NCBI GenBank assembly: GCA_023260315.1
Contig: JALQVQ010000084.1
Span: 1-6,218 of the forward strand
DNA from: Burkholderiaceae bacterium
GTDB lineage: Bacteria; Pseudomonadota; Gammaproteobacteria; Burkholderiales; Burkholderiaceae_C
Direction of reading: 5' to 3'
DNA: 6,218 bases
Shown: piece by piece, positions 1-6,000 of the stretch
How the letters are laid out: each line of letters opens with the position of its first letter
How positions within the stretch are numbered: the first letter of the stretch is position 1
Position numbers and translations under genes: made by a program
Notes under the pieces: model-generated
Told to the model about the DNA's origin: nothing
The model's database searches: none
The model's input: only the letters and a program-made list of their open reading frames with translations

Positions 1-30
1 AAAACGCGGAGTTTTCAGGTTTTTCCAAAT

Positions 31-118
31 TGGTGCCTAGGGCCGGACTCGAACCGGCACGGTGTTTAGCACCGGCAGATTTTGAATCTGCTGCGTCTAC
101 CAATTTCGCCACCCAGGC
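31..118 (-). tRNA. tRNA-Leu, anticodon CAA, CCA encoded
   Basis: This is a complete class II tRNA read on the minus strand. The 7-bp acceptor stem pairs 112-118 with 34-40 and contains one G-U pair. The D arm has GCG/CGC with a TTGGTAGA loop. The anticodon stem GCAGA/TCTGC closes the loop TTCAAAA, placing anticodon CAA at 82-84, which reads the leucine codon UUG. The long variable arm (GGTG/CACC) is typical of tRNA-Leu, and the T arm is GCCGG-TTCGAGT-CCGGC. The 3' CCA is genomically encoded at 31-33. All arms pair well and there is no sign of degeneration. It stands alone and diverges from cysM. The 30 bases downstream show no convincing terminator. Confidence 0.97.
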
Positions 119-261
119 AGTGCAAGACCGAGATTATGGCACAACTTTTAGCAACTTTTGTCGCCCTTGAAAAAATCTGACGATTCGCTGGTTGTGCCAG
201 TAACCTGCGTTGGAACAATCTCTCTTCGATTGTGGCAAAGTTGAGGCCCAGCAAAAATAAC
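119..261. promoter_or_regulatory. Divergent tRNA-Leu / cysM intergenic region
   Basis: This spacer must hold the promoter of the tRNA gene (minus) and that of cysM (plus). Visible structure includes the octamer CAACTTTT repeated at 142-149 and 152-159, exactly 10 bp apart. A 9-bp perfect inverted repeat, TGGCACAAC (137-145) and GTTGTGCCA (191-199), encloses it. A small hairpin, ACAATC/GATTGT (215-220 with 228-233, 7-nt loop), lies about 30 nt before the first likely cysM start. A TTGAAA hexamer at 167-172 could serve as a plus-strand -35, but no good -10 follows at the right distance. No regulator can be named. Confidence 0.4.
133..138 (-). promoter_or_regulatory. Candidate extended -10 box for the tRNA-Leu gene
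   Basis: On the minus strand this reads CATAAT, preceded directly by TGC, which fits an extended -10 element (TGn plus a five-of-six match to TATAAT). It ends 14 nt before the first base of the tRNA, suitable for a short 5' leader. No good TTGACA-like -35 box lies at 16-18 bp, which is consistent with an extended -10 promoter but weakens the call. Inference from motif and position only. Confidence 0.4.
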
Positions 262-282
262 ATGCGCCCAGCGTTCCGTGAC

Positions 283-1209
283 ATGACTAAAGACACATCC
301 TCTCAACCCACATACGCAACCATTGAGGCGGCTATCGGACACACCCCTTTGGTCAGGTTGCAGCGGATCGGTCGTGACATTGCAGATGCACGCGGCAACA
401 TCGTTTTGGGAAAGTTGGAGGGTAACAATCCCGCAGGCTCCGTTAAGGATCGCCCCGCTTTGTCGATGATCCAGCGTGCGCAGGAGCGGGGCGATATCAA
501 GCCTGGGGATACCCTCATCGAGGCAACGAGTGGGAACACGGGCATCGCCCTTGCCATGGCGGCTGCGATCAAGGGTTATCGGATGATCTTGATCATGCCC
601 GAAGACCTGTCGATTGAGCGCGCGCAGACGATGAAGGCCTTTGGTGCAGAGCTCATCTTGACCCCAAAGAGCGGCGGCATGGAATATGCGCGTGACTTAG
701 CGGAGAACATGCAGCAGGCGGGCAAAGGGCTGGTGCTGGATCAGTTTGCGAACGAGGACAATCCGCGCGTTCACTTTGAGACCACGGGTCCTGAGATCTG
801 GGCGGATACGCATGGCCATGTCACGCATTTTGTCAGCGCGATGGGCACCACTGGCACCATCACAGGGGTCTCCCGGTTCTTAAAGTCTAAGAATAGCGCC
901 ATCCAAATTATTGGTGCGCAGCCCAGCGAAGGCTCGCGGATCCCAGGTATTCGGAAGTGGCCAGAGGCTTATCTACCAAAGATTTACGACGCCAAAAACG
1001 TCGACGGATTGCGGTTGGTCACTCAGGATGCCGCTGAGGAAATGTGCCGGCGTTTGGCCCGTGAGGAGGGCATATTCGCGGGCATCTCGGCCGCGGGTGC
1101 AGCGCATGTCGCCTTAGAATTGTCAAAAGAGGTGGAAAACGCAACGATCGTCTTCATCGTTTGCGATCGAGGCGACCGCTATCTTTCAACAGGGGTTTTC
1201 CCCGCTTAA
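283..1209 (+). CDS. cysM: Cysteine synthase B (O-acetylserine sulfhydrylase B)
   Basis: This PLP-dependent cytoplasmic enzyme makes L-cysteine from O-acetyl-L-serine and sulfide; enterobacterial CysM also accepts thiosulfate. The 308-aa protein matches the usual CysM length (about 300 aa). Seen in the sequence, numbered from the start at 283: IGHTPLVRLQR near the N-terminus, the CysM-type LEGNNPAGSVKDR block with PLP-binding Lys55, the substrate loop TSGNT (82-86), the phosphate-binding GTTGT (188-192), a WP-x-YLPKI segment, and the C-terminal CDRGDRYLSTGVF block that is very close to E. coli CysM. GISAAGA keeps the serine that contacts the PLP ring nitrogen. The start is uncertain: the frame is open from 232, with further ATGs at 262 and 283. 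Homology begins shortly after 283, and no start has a strong ribosome site. tusA follows after 53 bp. CysM rather than CysK is well supported by the LEGNNPAGSVKDR and CDRGDRYLSTGVF blocks. Confidence 0.95.
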   Translation: MTKDTSSQPTYATIEAAIGHTPLVRLQRIGRDIADARGNIVLGKLEGNNPAGSVKDRPALSMIQRAQERGDIKPGDTLIEATSGNTGIALAMAAAIKGYRMILIMPEDLSIERAQTMKAFGAELILTPKSGGMEYARDLAENMQQAGKGLVLDQFANEDNPRVHFETTGPEIWADTHGHVTHFVSAMGTTGTITGVSRFLKSKNSAIQIIGAQPSEGSRIPGIRKWPEAYLPKIYDAKNVDGLRLVTQDAAEEMCRRLAREEGIFAGISAAGAAHVALELSKEVENATIVFIVCDRGDRYLSTGVFPA

Positions 1210-1217
1210 ACACGGGG
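1192..1217 (+). other. Alternative hairpins over the cysM stop codon
   Basis: GGGG-TTTT-CCCC (1192-1203) and CCCCG-CTTAAACA-CGGGG (1200-1204 with 1213-1217) share the CCCC run, so only one can form at a time. The second loop contains the cysM stop codon TAA (1207-1209). Neither is followed by a T-run, so this is not a standard terminator. An RNA processing or partial attenuation role between cysM and tusA is speculative. Confidence 0.25.
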
Positions 1218-1262
1218 CGATAGCCAGTCCACCCTGAATCATTTGACTTAACCGATCACAAA

Positions 1263-1490
1263 ATGCAAATCGATAAAGAACTTGACGCGCGCGGACTCAA
1301 TTGTCCGCTTCCCATCCTGAAAGCCAAGAAGGCCTTGGCCGATTTGGAGAGCGGACAACTTTTGCGCGTGTTGTCGACTGATCAGGGATCAGTGCGTGAC
1401 TTCCAAGCCTTTGCCAAACAAACAGGCAATGAGATGCTGGAGATGGACGCCACCGGCCCCGATTTCTCGTTCGTACTGAAGCGTCGTTAA
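1263..1490 (+). CDS. tusA: TusA-family sulfur-carrier protein
   Basis: This small cytoplasmic protein of the TusA/SirA (YeeD/YhhP-like) family has 75 residues, against about 80 for E. coli TusA. The diagnostic N-terminal block DARGLNCPLPILKAKKAL is present, with the CPxP motif at residues 14-17 and the persulfide-carrying Cys14. The rest fits the two-layer alpha/beta fold, including the typical VLSTDQGSVRDFQAFAKQTG stretch. In E. coli, TusA accepts sulfur from IscS and passes it to TusBCD-TusE-MnmA for 2-thiouridine at tRNA wobble position 34. Related proteins also feed molybdenum cofactor and sulfur oxidation pathways, so the exact partner here is inferred. It lies 53 bp after cysM on the same strand and is probably co-transcribed, since cysteine is the sulfur source used by IscS. 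The start is the ATG at 1263; no strong Shine-Dalgarno is visible. Confidence 0.9.
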   Translation: MQIDKELDARGLNCPLPILKAKKALADLESGQLLRVLSTDQGSVRDFQAFAKQTGNEMLEMDATGPDFSFVLKRR

Positions 1491-1504
1491 ACATCAAGGC
1501 CGCC

Positions 1505-1528
1505 GAGGCGCCTGCTGCCAGACGCCTC
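1505..1528. terminator. Hairpin between convergent tusA and valS, likely bidirectional terminator
   Basis: GAGGCG (1505-1510) pairs with CGCCTC (1523-1528). After one C-A mismatch, CTG (1512-1514) pairs with CAG (1519-1521) around a CTGC tetraloop. This gives a GC-rich stem of nine pairs lying 14 nt after the tusA stop and 10 nt after the valS stop. Neither side has a clean U-tract: the plus side continues CATGTTGTCTTC and the minus side CGGCCTTGATGTTT. It could act weakly in both directions or protect 3' ends. Confidence 0.45.
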
Positions 1529-1538
1529 CATGTTGTCT

Positions 1539-4478
1539 TCACCGGCGTTGCTGCAGCTTCTCAAGTTGCCCGCGCATTTTCTCCACCTTGTCGCTGAAGC
1601 TGGCGATCCGCGCACGCTCTTGCTCGATCACTGACGGTGGGGCCTTAGCGACGAATGCCTCGTTGCTCAGTTTGCCGTTGGCTTTGGCGATTTCGGTGTC
1701 CAGCTTGGCGATTTCTTTGCTGAGACGCTTGGTTTCCGCTTCGACATCAACCTCGACAAACAACGCGGCGCGTGCCTGTCCCAAAACCACGCTGGGCGCC
1801 CCATCTGCGGCGCTGGTCCATTCAGCTTCGGAGTCAAACACTTTGACATCGCTCAAGCGCACCAGCGCCTTGAGAGCGGCGCTGTAGGTGTTGACGAAAG
1901 CGGCTTCGCCCACCACGTACATGGGCACCCGGGTTGAGGGCGATAAGCCCATCTCACCGCGCAGGTTACGACACGCATCGACCCAGTTCTTGAATGTCGC
2001 CATCTCGGCTTCGGCTTGCTCATCGATCTTCTGAGGCTGGCTTTCGGGGTAGGCAGCAATGCTGACTGATTCACCCTTGAGTCCTGCAATCGGCGCAACG
2101 GTCTGCCACAAGGCCTCCGTGATAAACGGAATGATCGGATGAGCCAAGCGCAGAATGGCCTCGAGCACGCGAATCAGTGTCCGACGGGTTGCGCGTTGCT
2201 CAGCCTCATCACCGTTTTGAATTTGAACCTTGGCAATTTCAAGGTACCAGTCACAGAATTCATCCCAGACAAAACTGTAAATGTGATTGGCAACGTTATC
2301 GAGTCGGTAGTCTTCAAATCCTTTTGCAACATCGGCCTCAACGCGTTGTAGCTTTGAAGCGATCCAGCGGTCCGCCTGACTGAAGCGCATGTAGCCGTGT
2401 GCGCTACCACCAACGGCGCAGGCCTCTTTGGTGTGCGGCATCAAGCCGCAATCGTAGCCCTCGCAGTTCATCAAGACAAAGCGTGATGCGTTCCACAGTT
2501 TGTTGCAGAAATTGCGATAGCCTTCGCAACGCTTCGCGTCGAAGTTGATGCTACGACCGAGGCTTGCCAGCGATGCAAATGTGAAACGCAGCGCGTCCGC
2601 ACCGAAGGCGGGGATGCCGTCTGGAAACTCTTTCTCGGTATTCTTGCGCACGGTCGGCGCGGTTTCTGGCTTGCGTAGTCCAGTGGTGCGTTTATCGAGC
2701 AGAGGGGACAGTTCGATGCCGTCAATCAAATCGACGGGGTCCAGCACGTTCCCCTCTGACTTACTCATCTTCTTGCCCTGTGCATCGCGCACCAGGCCAT
2801 GAATGTAGACATGCTTGAAGGGTACCTGCGACGTGAAGTGGGTTGTCATCATGATCATCCGGGCGACCCAGAAAAAGATAATGTCATAGCCCGTTACGAG
2901 GACGCTTGACGGTAAGTAGCGTGACATGTCAGGTGTCTGCTCAGGCCAGCCCATGGTCGAAAAAGGAACCAACGCAGACGAATACCACGTGTCCAAAACA
3001 TCAGGGTCACGCGTGAGCGATTTGCCGCCTGATTTTTCGAGGGCTTCCGCCTCCGTTCGCGCCACATACACTTGGCCGTCTGCATCGTACCAAGCTGGGA
3101 TTTGATGGCCCCACCACAGTTGCCGGCTGATACACCAGTCTTGGATGTTATTCATCCATTGGTTGTAGGTGTTGACCCAGTTTTCCGGATAAAACTTGAC
3201 GGCGCCGCTTTCGACGGCGTGGATGGCTTTATCCGCAATACTCTTGCCGCTTGGGTCATTGTCAGCGACACGGGTCATGGCAACAAACCACTGATCGGTC
3301 AGCATCGGTTCGACCACCTGCCCCGTTCGGGCGCAGATGGGCAACATCAACTTATGCGGCTTGATTTCAATCAGGAAGCCTTGTGCCTCGAGGTCTTTTA
3401 AAAGTGCTTTTCGGGCGTCAAAACGATCCAAGCCCTGGTAAGCGGCAGGGCCGTTTTCATTGACCTTCGCATCCAGCGTAAAAATGGTGATCAGCGGCAG
3501 ATTGTGGCGCTGTGCGCAGGCATAGTCGTTGAAGTCGTGGGCACCGGTGATCTTCACGCACCCGGAGCCAAATTCTCGGTCAACGAAGTCATCTGCAATG
3601 ATGGGGATTTGACGGTCGCAAAGAGGCAACTCAACGTATTTACCAATCAGGTGTTGGTAACGCGGGTCCTCCGGATGCACAGCCAACGCGCCATCCGCCA
3701 TCATGGTCTCTGGTCGCGTTGTGGCGATGGTCATGCCGCGCTGGCTGACCCCATCGATCATTTGTGGGCCGTCTGCAAAGGGGTAGCAGATGTAGTGCAT
3801 CTTGCCATCGCTCTCAGTGCTTTCGACTTCGAGGTCGCTGACCGCAGACATTAGAACGGGGTCCCAGTTCACCAACCGTTTACCCCGATAGATCAGCCCC
3901 TGTTCGTAGAGGCGCACGAACGTCTCCACCACAACGGTCGATAGTTTGTCGTCCATCGTGAAATATTCACGCGCCCAATCAACACTGTCACCCATGCGGC
4001 GCATTTGGTTGGTGATGGTGCCGCCGCTCTGATGTTTCCACTCCCACACGCGCGAGACGAAATTTTTCCGTGCCTCTTCAGGGGTAGGGCCCATATCGTG
4101 TCGACTGATACCTTCTCCGGCGAGCTGACGCTCAACGACGATTTGCGTGGCGATACCTGCGTGGTCTGTGCCCGGTACCCAGACCGTGTTGAAACCCCGC
4201 ATGCGGTGATAGCGCGTCAAACTGTCCATGATGGTCTGGTTGAACGCGTGCCCCATATGCAGGGTCCCCGTGACGTTGGGGGGTGGCAGTTGGATGGCGA
4301 CGTTACTGGCGTCCGCGCGCGCGGTACCGGTTCCACGGTAGCCGCCCGTTGCGTATTGGCGCTTCTCCCACTCCGGACCCCATTGCGCCTCGATGGCGGC
4401 GGGTTCAAACGATTTGGAAAGTTGTTCCAACCCAGTTTGTAGTGGTTTTTGGGCGTCAGCGGGTGGGGAGGTGGTCAT
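1539..4478 (-). CDS. valS: Valyl-tRNA synthetase
   Basis: This cytoplasmic class Ia synthetase charges tRNA-Val and hydrolyses mischarged Thr-tRNA-Val. It has 979 aa, slightly longer than E. coli ValRS (951), mostly through an N-terminal extension of about 20 residues. Seen in order: the HIGH-type signature HMGH at 74-77 within [13 protein letters not shown]; the connective peptide editing domain from about 200 with [11 protein letters not shown] at 252-262; [15 protein letters not shown] near 447-461; LDTWYSSAL at 495-503; the KMSKS loop at 570-574; an anticodon-binding helical domain; and a C-terminal coiled-coil arm from about 905 ([20 protein letters not shown] and on) that contacts the tRNA. 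All key motifs are intact. The ATG at 4478 is the only sensible start; upstream on the minus strand GAG lies 9 nt before it as a weak ribosome site. The gene lies 48 bp downstream of the DUF2783 gene on the same strand and converges with tusA. Confidence 0.98.
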   Translation of the reverse strand: MTTSPPADAQKPLQTGLEQLSKSFEPAAIEAQWGPEWEKRQYATGGYRGTGTARADASNVAIQLPPPNVTGTLHMGHAFNQTIMDSLTRYHRMRGFNTVWVPGTDHAGIATQIVVERQLAGEGISRHDMGPTPEEARKNFVSRVWEWKHQSGGTITNQMRRMGDSVDWAREYFTMDDKLSTVVVETFVRLYEQGLIYRGKRLVNWDPVLMSAVSDLEVESTESDGKMHYICYPFADGPQMIDGVSQRGMTIATTRPETMMADGALAVHPEDPRYQHLIGKYVELPLCDRQIPIIADDFVDREFGSGCVKITGAHDFNDYACAQRHNLPLITIFTLDAKVNENGPAAYQGLDRFDARKALLKDLEAQGFLIEIKPHKLMLPICARTGQVVEPMLTDQWFVAMTRVADNDPSGKSIADKAIHAVESGAVKFYPENWVNTYNQWMNNIQDWCISRQLWWGHQIPAWYDADGQVYVARTEAEALEKSGGKSLTRDPDVLDTWYSSALVPFSTMGWPEQTPDMSRYLPSSVLVTGYDIIFFWVARMIMMTTHFTSQVPFKHVYIHGLVRDAQGKKMSKSEGNVLDPVDLIDGIELSPLLDKRTTGLRKPETAPTVRKNTEKEFPDGIPAFGADALRFTFASLASLGRSINFDAKRCEGYRNFCNKLWNASRFVLMNCEGYDCGLMPHTKEACAVGGSAHGYMRFSQADRWIASKLQRVEADVAKGFEDYRLDNVANHIYSFVWDEFCDWYLEIAKVQIQNGDEAEQRATRRTLIRVLEAILRLAHPIIPFITEALWQTVAPIAGLKGESVSIAAYPESQPQKIDEQAEAEMATFKNWVDACRNLRGEMGLSPSTRVPMYVVGEAAFVNTYSAALKALVRLSDVKVFDSEAEWTSAADGAPSVVLGQARAALFVEVDVEAETKRLSKEIAKLDTEIAKANGKLSNEAFVAKAPPSVIEQERARIASFSDKVEKMRGQLEKLQQRR

Positions 4479-4526
4479 GGTCGGTCACTCAAAGTTAACC
4501 GCTGATTTTAACGGTCTCTGGTGGCC
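4479..4526 (-). promoter_or_regulatory. Short spacer upstream of valS with a weak -10-like box
   Basis: The 48-bp gap between the DUF2783 stop and the valS start contains TAAAAT on the minus strand (4505-4510), a possible -10 box. At 17 bp upstream the -35 position reads CGATTA, a poor match. There is no terminator after the DUF2783 gene beyond a 4-bp CCCT/AGGG stem inside its last codons. valS may therefore be partly read through from the monooxygenase transcript. Its main promoter cannot be placed with confidence. Confidence 0.25.
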
Positions 4527-4736
4527 CTAATCGCCCTTCTGAGGGGGTGCATCTCCTGCTTTTGCCGCTTCGATGCACCGGCTCAAGGTCATGGGGTCTC
4601 CGATGTGGTTGGCCATGACCAAAATTAACTTGGCGTTGAGCAGGGCCGACGCCTGTTCGTCTAATCCCAAGTGGGCGTCAAGTAATTGCTCATAAAAGCC
4701 ATCAGCGTCTGTCAAGTTCGCGGCGATATCAGTCAT
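4527..4736 (-). CDS. DUF2783 family small protein
   Basis: The protein has 69 residues and is soluble, with no signal peptide or membrane segment. The core reads LTDADGFYEQLLDAHLGL, then ALLNAKLILVMANHIGD, which matches what I recall of DUF2783: a helical protein of about 60-70 aa with a DxDxFYxxLxxAHxGL start and an NAxLxLxLANHIGD block. The last ten residues are polar and probably disordered. Its function is unknown. Family members are commonly encoded next to FAD-dependent monooxygenases, as here, so an accessory or stabilising role is inferred. I chose the ATG at 4736 rather than the frame's earlier start at 4802: homology begins there, and GGAG (minus strand, 4744-4747) sits 7 nt upstream as a good ribosome site. 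The gene overlaps the monooxygenase end by 8 nt. Confidence 0.85.
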   Translation of the reverse strand: MTDIAANLTDADGFYEQLLDAHLGLDEQASALLNAKLILVMANHIGDPMTLSRCIEAAKAGDAPPQKGD

Positions 4737-5985
4737 TTGAGGTCTCCATCGCCAATGCGGTCGCCAATTGTTTGAGGAAGTCAGCGTTGATTTGGTCGCC
4801 ACTCGCGCAGAGGTAGCTGTCTGGCCTTATCAACGCCCATTTTGGCCGTCCGCAGGCGGCTGCAAGGTGCCCGCTGGTATCGCGAACGGCTTCGCGGGCC
4901 TGCGGAATACCGTCATTGGCGAGCACCTGAACGGCGTTGATCGGCGCCAGCTGGGTGGCGTTCGCCATCTTCTTCAGCACGGCGGTGGGCGCTGAACCAA
5001 ACCACAGCAACAGCAATTTTTCGCCGGACCAGCGCAGCAGGTCGTTGAGATGCGCCGACGTGCCGTCCAGCCAATTGAGGCGGACGTTCTGAACGCTGCG
5101 CCCCACCATGGGTGTGCGATAGCTACAAATGGGCGAGCGCGTATACGGATTTGCCTCGGCCATGCGGCCCGTGTTGATCAACGCACGCGCAAAGCTATAA
5201 CGTTTGGCCAATTGAATGGTGGCGTCGCGGAACAGCCGCTCGGCGCCATCCGCCGGTCTCAGGTACCGGGTCGTGCGTGCCGTGACCGCGACGTTGACTC
5301 GCGCCGCCTCGTGCCGCTCGTCATTAAAGCTCTGCAGCAGGCTTTTAGGCGCTGTGCGCTTTAAGACCGCCGCCAGTTTCCACGCCAAGTTGTCTGCATC
5401 GGCGATACCGGTGTTACCGCCGCGAGCGCCAAACGGGCTGACAACTTTGGCTGTATCGCCAATGAAAAATACGCGCCCCACAATCAGCTTGTCCAGTAAT
5501 TGGCTGCGGTAACTGTAGGGACCGACCCAGACAATTTCACAGTTTGACGCGTCACCAAATTGTCTTTCGAGTCGTTCGCGCAGCACGTCTTCTCGGCTCA
5601 CATAAGCGGGATCAGCGTCAGGGGCCATTTGATAGTCGATACGCCACACATCGTCTGCCATGAGGTGTTGCCAGACGGCCCGATTGTCGTTGAACGGCGC
5701 TTCAATCCATGTGTGACGTTCGGTTGGCGGCTGGTCCTTGAACCGCACATCTGCGATGCACCAACGATCATCCCGTTTGATGCTGGTCATGGGCACCGCG
5801 CACCACTTGTGGAATGGCGTGTTTGTCCCAGTGGCGTCGATGACGTAGCGAGCGGAGAGTTTGTAGTCACCTTGGGGGGTACTGACCCCCAGTGTCACGG
5901 CGTCGCTGTTTTGCGCGAAGGCCGTTACCCGGGACTGCCACCGCATGTCCACGTGGCCCAGCGCGGCGATCCGTTCGACAACCCG
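4729..5985 (-). CDS. FAD-dependent monooxygenase, aromatic hydroxylase type, N-terminus missing
   Basis: This is the C-terminal three quarters of a flavoprotein of the p-hydroxybenzoate hydroxylase / 3-(3-hydroxyphenyl)propionate hydroxylase (MhpA-like) superfamily. Residues are numbered from the GTG at 5952, which is not a believable start because the frame and family similarity continue upstream (RVVERIAALGHVDMRW). Seen: a YVIDATGTNTPFHKW segment at 36-50 in the DG-motif position; VWRIDYQMAPDADP at 102-114; the FAD ribityl-binding GD motif FIGDTAKVVSPFGARGGN at 163-180 followed by TGIADADNLAWKL; and a C-terminal thioredoxin-like domain from about 270 ending in ALIRPDSYLCASGDQ. The N-terminal GxGxxG dinucleotide-binding part (roughly 110-130 residues) is absent. 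Sequence beyond about 5985 is unrelated, so the end is approximate. These enzymes hydroxylate aromatic rings using NAD(P)H and O2; the substrate here cannot be inferred. It is followed, with overlap, by the DUF2783 gene. Confidence 0.88.
   Translation of the reverse strand, partial: RVVERIAALGHVDMRWQSRVTAFAQNSDAVTLGVSTPQGDYKLSARYVIDATGTNTPFHKWCAVPMTSIKRDDRWCIADVRFKDQPPTERHTWIEAPFNDNRAVWQHLMADDVWRIDYQMAPDADPAYVSREDVLRERLERQFGDASNCEIVWVGPYSYRSQLLDKLIVGRVFFIGDTAKVVSPFGARGGNTGIADADNLAWKLAAVLKRTAPKSLLQSFNDERHEAARVNVAVTARTTRYLRPADGAERLFRDATIQLAKRYSFARALINTGRMAEANPYTRSPICSYRTPMVGRSVQNVRLNWLDGTSAHLNDLLRWSGEKLLLLWFGSAPTAVLKKMANATQLAPINAVQVLANDGIPQAREAVRDTSGHLAAACGRPKWALIRPDSYLCASGDQINADFLKQLATALAMETSND
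4737..4747 (-). promoter_or_regulatory. Shine-Dalgarno for DUF2783 inside the monooxygenase 3' end
   Basis: On the minus strand GGAG (4744-4747) is followed by a 7-nt spacer and then the ATG at 4736. This site lies within the last codons of the monooxygenase gene, whose TGA stop (4729-4731) falls inside the DUF2783 frame. The arrangement decides the DUF2783 start and suggests termination-reinitiation coupling. Confidence 0.7.
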
Positions 5986-6000
5986 ACGAGCCTCACGGGC
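5965..6000. other. Probable chimeric junction
   Basis: To the left, the minus strand encodes recognisable monooxygenase sequence (VVERIAALGHVDMRW). To the right, the minus-strand translation becomes Leu/Arg/Pro-rich and unlike the family, while GC content and plus-strand third-position GC jump. No repeat, target duplication, insertion-sequence end or attachment site is visible at the switch. The precise base cannot be set because both readings remain plausible for about 30 nt. Confidence 0.6.

Noticed and set aside
1..15. AAAAC-GCGGA-GTTTT inverted repeat downstream of the tRNA as a terminator
   Set aside because: The stem has only five mostly A-T pairs and would be unstable. The window edge also prevents seeing what follows.
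31..118. tRNA-Leu as an integration site for a mobile element
   Set aside because: No integrase gene, no repeated copy of the tRNA 3' end elsewhere in the window, and no foreign genes next to it.
1060..1110. CysM motif GISAAGA as a lost catalytic residue (E. coli has GVSSGGA)
   Set aside because: The first serine, which contacts the PLP ring nitrogen, is kept. The following positions vary in this superfamily, for example GSAGS in cystathionine beta-synthase.
3072..3401. Plus-strand open frames of about 100-145 codons inside valS (also 3504-3854 and 4005-4442)
   Set aside because: They lie antisense to intact ValRS catalytic regions, show no domain features or ribosome sites, and are typical shadow frames.
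4737..4802. N-terminal 22-residue extension of the DUF2783 protein
   Set aside because: The extension is Trp/Arg-rich, overlaps the monooxygenase C-terminus out of frame, and lies outside the conserved family region. The ATG at 4736 has the better ribosome site.
5950..5952. GTG as the true start of the monooxygenase
   Set aside because: Family-like sequence (RVVERIAALGH) continues in frame upstream, and the FAD-binding N-terminus would be missing. The gene is truncated, not short.
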